A stretch of DNA of 64,000 bases from Colletotrichum lupini (taxonomy: Eukaryota; Ascomycota; Sordariomycetes; Glomerellales; Glomerellaceae), in assembly GCF_023278565.1 (NCBI RefSeq), contig NC_064673.1, positions 2,046,001 through 2,110,000 of the forward strand, given 5' to 3'. The position numbers were made by a program, and so were the translations under genes. How positions within the stretch are numbered: the first letter of the stretch is position 1; each line of letters opens with the position of its first letter. The notes under the pieces were generated by a model. That model searched no databases, was not told the origin of the DNA, and saw nothing but the letters and a program-made list of their open reading frames with translations. This document shows, in pieces, positions 58,601-64,000 of the stretch.

Positions 58601-61600
58601 AGGATTAGTTTCGGCCTAGGTAAGGAAATCGTCGCCCTAGGTATAGTAGAAGTAGAGACGTACTTCGGAACGATAACTTTTTATATTTTGCCCGTTAATA
58701 CCCCATTTTTCTTATATTTAAAAGATATAGATTAACTAAGTATTATATTCGATAATACGAGGAACAGAATCTCTAGTAGTAAGTACTTCGAAGTAGTCGA
58801 ACGACGATAGGGGCATGCGTTTATAAAGCTTACTAATAATACGAAGTCGATTAATTACTTAATAAAAAGTAAGCTTAAAAGACTATACCGGAGATTTGGG
58901 TACCCGTTAGTTACGAGGCTATATAACCTCCTAAAGTAATTAAATAATAATAATATCGAAATAGGGGCGCTAGAGTAGTTAACGAAAGTATATTATTAAT
59001 ACTAAATAAATGCGCAGAGCCCACGTAGACTTAAGTTTAAATTACGTAATAAGCTTAACTTTAACTAGGAAATCGTCGTCGATATCTTTTATTTAAATAG
59101 TCGGCTAGTACTATATATAATCGACGTAGCTATATCTTTTTAGGTAGGGCAATTCCTCCGGGATTTATAAGTAAAGATAGTGTGGGTAGCTTTATAAAAA
59201 AGCTAGATCGATATATACTAAAGACCGCTAAACGGCATTAGAACCGACGCTAGTACTAGCTTTAAGTTAGCAAAATTTAGGGATAATACGACGGCCTACG
59301 GTATATAGCTAAAAGTCGTACTTATTAAAGCGTATTATAGTATTAGAAAAGTAAAAAGGGCACACTAGTAGTTAAAAAGGGCGTTTAGAATTATTAAAGA
59401 GGAAAATCCGGATTTTATTAATAACGAATGCCTTTAAATAGTACTTAAATACTATAACGATACTATAGGGCCTAACGGACTTATACTAACGCTATTAGTA
59501 TTTAGAGTATATTTAAGAACGACCTTAGCCTCGCTACCGTTACTAAGTATAAGCTAACGAGCCTGAGTAATTAAAAAAGTAATACGGGTACTACGCGAGG
59601 TAAGTATAAGAAAGTAAGTTAACGAGGTAATTACTACGCGTAATAGGCCTAATATAGAGGATAATTTAGATATATTACTAAATTCGGATATATAAGTATA
59701 GCGCGAAATTACCTAATAGTAAGCTAGGCTATATAAGTTAATTTCCGTTAACGAGCGTTCTTATATAGTCACAAGAGATCGCAACTAGCTACTTAAAGTA
59801 TTAATTATAGTAGTTAGACCGTACTATATAGATCCTAACGAGGTAATTTCTAACTTATAAAAAAAAGAAGAGCTAGGGGAAACTATATAACCCGCAGTAG
59901 AGGTATAGGAAATTATCCTTAATAAAATCGTTATAGTAATACTAATAGACGACGAGGAAGAGGATATTGCTAAAAGGGTACTAATACTACCGGTAAGACG
60001 TTATAAAAGACTACGACGGCAAGCCCTAACGTAGCAATTTATTACTAGCGACGAGGTAATTAATACTTTTTATATAGTAAAAGAGAAAGCCGATTTTGAG
60101 CTAGCGGTTAAACTATATAAGAAAGGCGTAATTATAACTACTAAAAAGCCGTATAAGGGATTAGATCTTATTAAAGTAGATACTCTTCGCGATCGAGGGG
60201 TCTATTGATTTATCCTATACGACCTAGAAAAATATATAAACCTCCGTATATTTAAATTATAAATAGTTCGTAAGATTAAAAAGAAAGGAATACCCTAGCC
60301 GTATAAGAAGTCTAGATACGTAATTTAGGGGTACGGTAACGTTAAAAAGGCGACGCTACTTATATAATCGCCTATTATATAGCGCTATAGCTAACGATTA
60401 ATAATAGTACTAATAGTATTATTACGGAAGAAGGGATACGAGATTTAGAGCCGTAATATTACCTAGGCCTATACTTAATCGGCCACAGGGCTTATAAAGA
60501 AAATCCTAGCCTATTTACTAAAGGAAATAGCTAGTAAGTACTTAGAAAGCACGATTATTAAAGTGCTTAAGCTACTATATAGGCTCGTAGAATCGGGTAC
60601 TTATTAGTGGGCTACTTACTACGATTTTTATATTAATTAATTATTAATAGTTACCTCTACGTACGACCCGTGTTTACTAGTCGTAGAGTACGAAGGTAAC
60701 TAATTTAAGATTATTAGAATATAAACCGATAATATATTAGGCCTATTTAATATTAACTTTATAAAAAAGGAGGATAAGGAGCTTTAAAAAGCGGGCTTCG
60801 TAACGAAGCTAAAAGAGGTCCTTATAATAAATACCCTCTTAGTATTTAATAGCGGGATTCTTATAATTAAAAGGAAAACCGTCGTTTTCTAATAAAAGGG
60901 GTAGGGTAAGAAAATTAACCTCGTCGATCTAAACGTAATTAACGTTAAGAAGTAGTATAAGGCTAAGCTCGCGCGAGGGGCATATATTATAAGTATTTAT
61001 TAGCCCGAGGCAACTTTTAATTATACTAAAATAGCATAAGCTATAGATCTAACTAAACGAGATATTAAAGTACTTAATAAGCGGCTTAAGTAATAATAAA
61101 CGAATCTCAATCGAGGTCTTATTTACTACCCGATTAACTTTATAATTAGTAAGCTCTACGTCTTTATCGATAGGTTATTTACGAATAATAACGACCTTAC
61201 TTCGTAATTAGGGTATATTATTATCCTAGCTAACGAGAGTATAGGTAAGAGCGAATTTACTATATATAGTAATATAATCTACTACTCGTTAATTAAAAAT
61301 AAGTAAATAACGAGAAGTATACTAGCGTCGGAGGTCTATAATATAGTTAACGGCGTTAACCTCTCTTATGCAATTTTAATAACGCTAAGGAAGATTACCA
61401 ATCGAATTAGCCTTCTATCTATTTTAATAATTATTTATATAGATTCTTACTCGCTATACGAATGCCTCGTTAAATTAAGAACGATAAAGGAAAAGAGGCT
61501 TATAATCGATATTATAGCCCTTAGGTAATCGTACGAAAGGCATAAGATACTCGAGATCCGTTAGATTAATAATAAAAATAACCTCGTAAACGCTTTTATA

Positions 61601-61660
61601 AAAGTAGTATTAAATAAGGGATTAGAGTAATTCGTAAGTAGCGGAAAAGTTATTATATAA
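55690..61660 (+). pseudogene. gag-pol of Copia B (RIP-inactivated)
   Basis: RT and RNase H motifs are readable on the plus strand (see the element entry). The RT aspartate pair reads TDN, where a G-to-A change explains D-to-N. Many TAA/TAG codons occur where Gln or Trp is expected. Borders are approximate. Confidence 0.7.
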
Positions 61661-61788
61661 ATAGAGGGATAGGTTATATAAAAAGAGTAGAGAAAAAGGG
61701 GAAAAGGAGACGACTTAGTAAACGGGCCCGAGGTCGAATTATATTTCTAACCGTAGCGGTTAAATTAATAAAAGAAAGAGAAAGTTAG

Positions 61789-61993
61789 TATTAAATTAGA
61801 AGTCTAATTTGACCGCGGTATATAGCCGACTACGTAGGGGCTAATTAGGGGCCCTATTTATAATTATTATAGCTAGCCTAACCTATAGTTAGAACCTCCT
61901 TTTTATACCTACTACGCAAATATTTATATAGTTTAATTAATCTCTTCGTTAACTACGGTTCGAACTAACTACCCTGTAATAGGGATACCAACA
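61789..61993 (+). repeat. 3' LTR of Copia B (205 bp)
   Basis: Begins TATTAAATTAGAAGTC and ends GGGATACCAACA, followed by TAGAC. Confidence 0.9.
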
Positions 61994-61998
61994 TAGAC

Positions 61999-62011
61999 TT
62001 CCAATCCGACA
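61999..62011 (-). repeat. Last 13 bp of the interrupted LTR of Copia A
   Basis: TTCCAATCCGACA is the inverse of the LTR start of B (TATCGGATTAGAA, two transitions apart). It completes A's LTR to 205 bp. Confidence 0.88.
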
Positions 62012-62715
62012 GTATGCCTCTCGATGTCTAGAATCGAAATAAAAGTTTTGTGCTTCGCTTCAAGGAGTTGAAAATCCCTGCCACAAAGCCCAACATTGAG
62101 CCCCATGGCATTCTCTATACTTCGATGCTCGAATACGAGAGCAGTAGAAAGCCTTGCCCATCTCCTCTCTAAGTTATAAGTTTCGGACTCTTCGAAGAAC
62201 CCGATGCCGGTGCGGCTTGGGACCTGAGCGCCTCAGTCGTCTGATGGGCCTTCATGTTATACCTCACATCCCCTGACAGTGTTGAGCAGAAGAAACCCAA
62301 ATCTGCCCTATCCCTCTATCTTTTCTCCGCCTTATGCTAATGTAGTGAGGAGGAAGCAAGGATGAGTAAGCAAAAGAGTGATGTGACGGTAGATACTCGT
62401 ATCAACTGATGGAGGGTAATGTTTTCTCCTCACGACATTCGCGAGACCGAACCAATCACACAATGGCCACATGATGCAGTCTGACCGCAAGGTCAAATTT
62501 TCCAACCCGTTTGCTCTATATGGTTGGTGTATTCGCGTAAATCATTGCTAGGGTCAGAAGCACCGGACGAAATAAGTCTCCGTGGATGAAGCTGCAAGAC
62601 CTTTATCTAATGGAAGAACCACTCAGAAATCATGAGGTTCTCAATCTCATCCACTAGTATTGTGTGCTAGCCTTTTGATCTATCAGATCAAGGAGGCATT
62701 GCTTCGCTCCGTGAA
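62012..62715. other. Intergenic region
   Basis: Begins with the right target duplication GTATG of Copia A (62012-62016). Normal composition resumes at once. No gene seen; it ends with the 5' flank of the esterase pseudogene. Confidence 0.5.
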
Positions 62716-64000
62716 ATGGTATTCAGCATCGTCTCCATCCACAGCTGGATTTGTGGATTCCTGGTTACAACCATACTTGCTCAATGGGCAGACCCTGGCC
62801 TCACTCAGGTTGCTTTAGGCGCAAACAACGCATGCGAAGCTGGCAATGTCCGACCTCCTGAGCTTGTCGGTATTCATATCATTTCACTTACTGCGGCTAA
62901 ACAACTGAACTACACGTACAAACCTCACCCAAGATTTCGATTTGGCCGGGCGATTTATGGCCTAAACTTCTGCAACATCACAGTCATCTACACCCATCCA
63001 GGCTGGAACGATGAGATTCAGGCTACAACTTTTGTTCCGATGGAAAATTGGAACGGGAGATTTTAGGGAAACGGAGGCGGCGGATGGGTCACGGGGGGCA
63101 GTAAACTTGACGACGCGTCGGGTGATGGTATGTCTTGGGCTTTCACCAGCCCCGGAAACATCAATTGGCCACTTTTCCTCGACTTCTCCCATGTCGCCTT
63201 ACACGACATGGCCATGATTGGAAAAGCCTTGACGGAGGCTTTTTACAGCACCCCTCCAAAGTACTCGTACTTTTATGGCGGCTCAACCGGCAGAAGATAG
63301 GCTTACATGCTAGCCCAGCGCTATCCAAACGATTTTGACGGGATTCTGGGCTTCTGTCCTGCCATAAACTGGGACAAGTTCCAATGGTCTCCTCTGTGGG
63401 CTCACAGAGTCATGGATGAGAAGGGCGTCTACCCTCGACCTTGCGAGTTCGAAGCCATCACTGCTGCGGCTATGAAAGCATGCGACGGGCTTGACGGCGT
63501 CGAGGATGAGATCATTTCTATGCCCTCTCGGTGCTTCTTTGATGCTAGTACTCTCGTCGGCCATGCTTCTGACTGCGGAGGGAAAGACGCGCTGTTCACT
63601 CCCGAAGCAGCAGAGGCGGCAAATGCTGCTTGGAATGGGCCACGAAGCTTGACCGGCGAGTTTCAATGGTATGGATATGGGAGAGATGCGAAAATGTGGC
63701 AGTTTGGTGCTCTCCATACGTCGTGTGATGGCGAAGGAGAGAAATGCGCGCCGGTCAGGTTGTCCATCGCCGAGGCGTACGCACGATACTTTGTCGCCAA
63801 GAACGCCGACCTTGACCTTCAAGCCCTTGGTCACAGTCAGTGGGGTGATCTTTTCGTCGCGTCACGGAACGAGTACGAATCGATAACCGGCACTTCCGAT
63901 CCCGACCTGAGCAGGTTCCGCAAGGCTGGAGGGAAGCTACTCAGCTGGCATGGGATGGCGGACCAGATTATCCCAGTCAACGGTACTGTCGATTACACGG
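62716..64000 (+). pseudogene. Tannase/feruloyl esterase, two nonsense codons, 3' end outside the window
   Basis: One frame runs from ATG 62716 to the window edge without introns. It has a signal-like start (MVFSIVSIHSWICGFLVTTI), then WNDEIQATTFVPMENWNGRF, FTSPGNINWPLFLDFSHVAL, HDMAMIGKALTEAFY, AYMLAQRYPNDFDGILGFCP, acid/His-region LSWHGMADQIIPVNGTVDY, and calcium/disulfide-type Cys residues (RPCEFE, MKACDGLDGVEDEI). TAG at 63064-63066 and TAG at 63298-63300 interrupt it. Both sit where the family has Gln (RFQGNGG, GGRQG), so each is CAG-to-TAG, a RIP-type CpA change. The nucleophile motif, usually GCSTGGRQ, reads GGSTGRR-stop, so the serine is kept but neighbours are altered. The family hydrolyses ester bonds of gallate or ferulate in plant cell walls, extracellularly. 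Confidence 0.88.

Larger units (their letters stand above)
55474..61993 (+). mobile_element. Copia-type LTR retrotransposon, family 2 copy B (6,520 bp), nested in A's LTR
   Basis: 205-bp LTRs at 55474-55678 and 61789-61993, target duplication TAGAC. The sense is plus: a purine tract AAAAGAAAGAGAAAG precedes the right LTR, and pol reads rightward with YDPCLLVVEYEGN and IRI-stop-TDN (fungal QTDD-type RT, about 60665-60740), RARGAYI (about 60972), and RNase H ILASEVYNIVNG (about 61320-61360). It is the same family as A in opposite orientation, so A and B read as a giant imperfect inverted repeat. Relative to A it lacks about 0.88 kb near its 5' end (A 54065-54945 has no counterpart). It is RIPed with no intact frame. 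Confidence 0.92.
47300..62011 (-). mobile_element. Copia-type LTR retrotransposon, family 2 copy A, carrying two nested insertions
   Basis: The left LTR 47300-47504 (205 bp) starts TGTTAGTATCC. The right LTR starts at 55282, is interrupted at 55473 by element B, and its last 13 bases (TTCCAATCCGACA) lie at 61999-62011. Minus-strand pol carries the fungal-Copia RT signature (reading IVRI-stop-TDDILSL near 48555-48580, Gln expected at the stop) and the gag end lies near 55 kb. Without insertions A would be about 7.4 kb. The target duplication is GTATG/ATATG. It is heavily RIPed with no intact frame. A separate hAT-like MITE sits at 53153-53907. Confidence 0.9.

Noticed and set aside
1..64000. 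CRISPR arrays, bacterial operons or ribosome-binding sites
   Set aside because: The window is eukaryotic with spliceosomal introns. No regularly spaced repeat-spacer structure was seen.

Overview
The window is fungal nuclear DNA. The genes carry short GT-AG introns of about 50-90 nt, and the families are typical of filamentous ascomycetes (Pezizomycotina): a CYP65-like P450, a BAHD-type acyltransferase, an NLP, a DUF1593 protein, M14 carboxypeptidase and a tannase/feruloyl esterase. Large AT-rich blocks are transposons eroded by repeat-induced point mutation (RIP): copies differ almost only by C/T and G/A transitions, CpA/TpG is depleted, and reading frames are full of TAA/TAG. The mix fits a plant-associated ascomycete, but the species cannot be named from the sequence.

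Layout. 1-3051 is the 5' end (minus sense) of Copia family 1, copy C1, which cuts a Dal5/Liz1-type transporter gene (3099-3520, minus). 4872-6191 is a TauD/JLP1-type dioxygenase, divergent from that transporter. 6239-about 8085 (minus) is a P450 whose 5' end abuts an N-terminally truncated acyltransferase (8079-9215). 10752-12616 is a CorA/Mnr2-type Mg2+ transporter. 13373-22462 is one metallocarboxypeptidase gene split by the complete Copia C2 (14442-22022, 5-bp duplication CTTTG). 23554-25103 (minus) encodes a DUF1593 secreted protein, 26075-27483 (minus) a Gfo/Idh/MocA oxidoreductase, and 28838-29876 (minus) a necrosis-inducing-like protein with a degenerate signature motif. 30692-39065 is a small secreted-protein gene whose single intron holds Copia C3 (30811-38427, duplication GTAAT).

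39316-44045 is a RIP-eroded terminal-inverted-repeat element. 44310-46667 (minus) is a glutamine-hydrolysing asparagine synthetase with two frameshifts. 47300-62011 is Copia family 2, copy A (minus sense). It carries a GC-rich 755-bp hAT-like MITE at 53153-53907. A second, opposite-sense copy B (55474-61993) sits inside A's terminal LTR. 62716 to the window end is a tannase/feruloyl esterase pseudogene with two CAG-to-TAG-type stops.

How it fits together. Gene islands of 1-16 kb alternate with RIPed repeats, as in the repeat-rich compartments of pathogen genomes. Of eleven protein genes, transposons have physically interrupted three (transporter, carboxypeptidase, secreted protein). Three or four more show other damage (P450/acyltransferase head-to-head truncation, asparagine synthetase frameshifts, esterase nonsense mutations, an NLP splice-frame conflict). 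Apparently intact genes are the dioxygenase, Mg2+ transporter, DUF1593 protein and oxidoreductase. The most unusual signal is an antisense reading frame with membrane-type segments between pol and the 3' LTR of Copia family 1.
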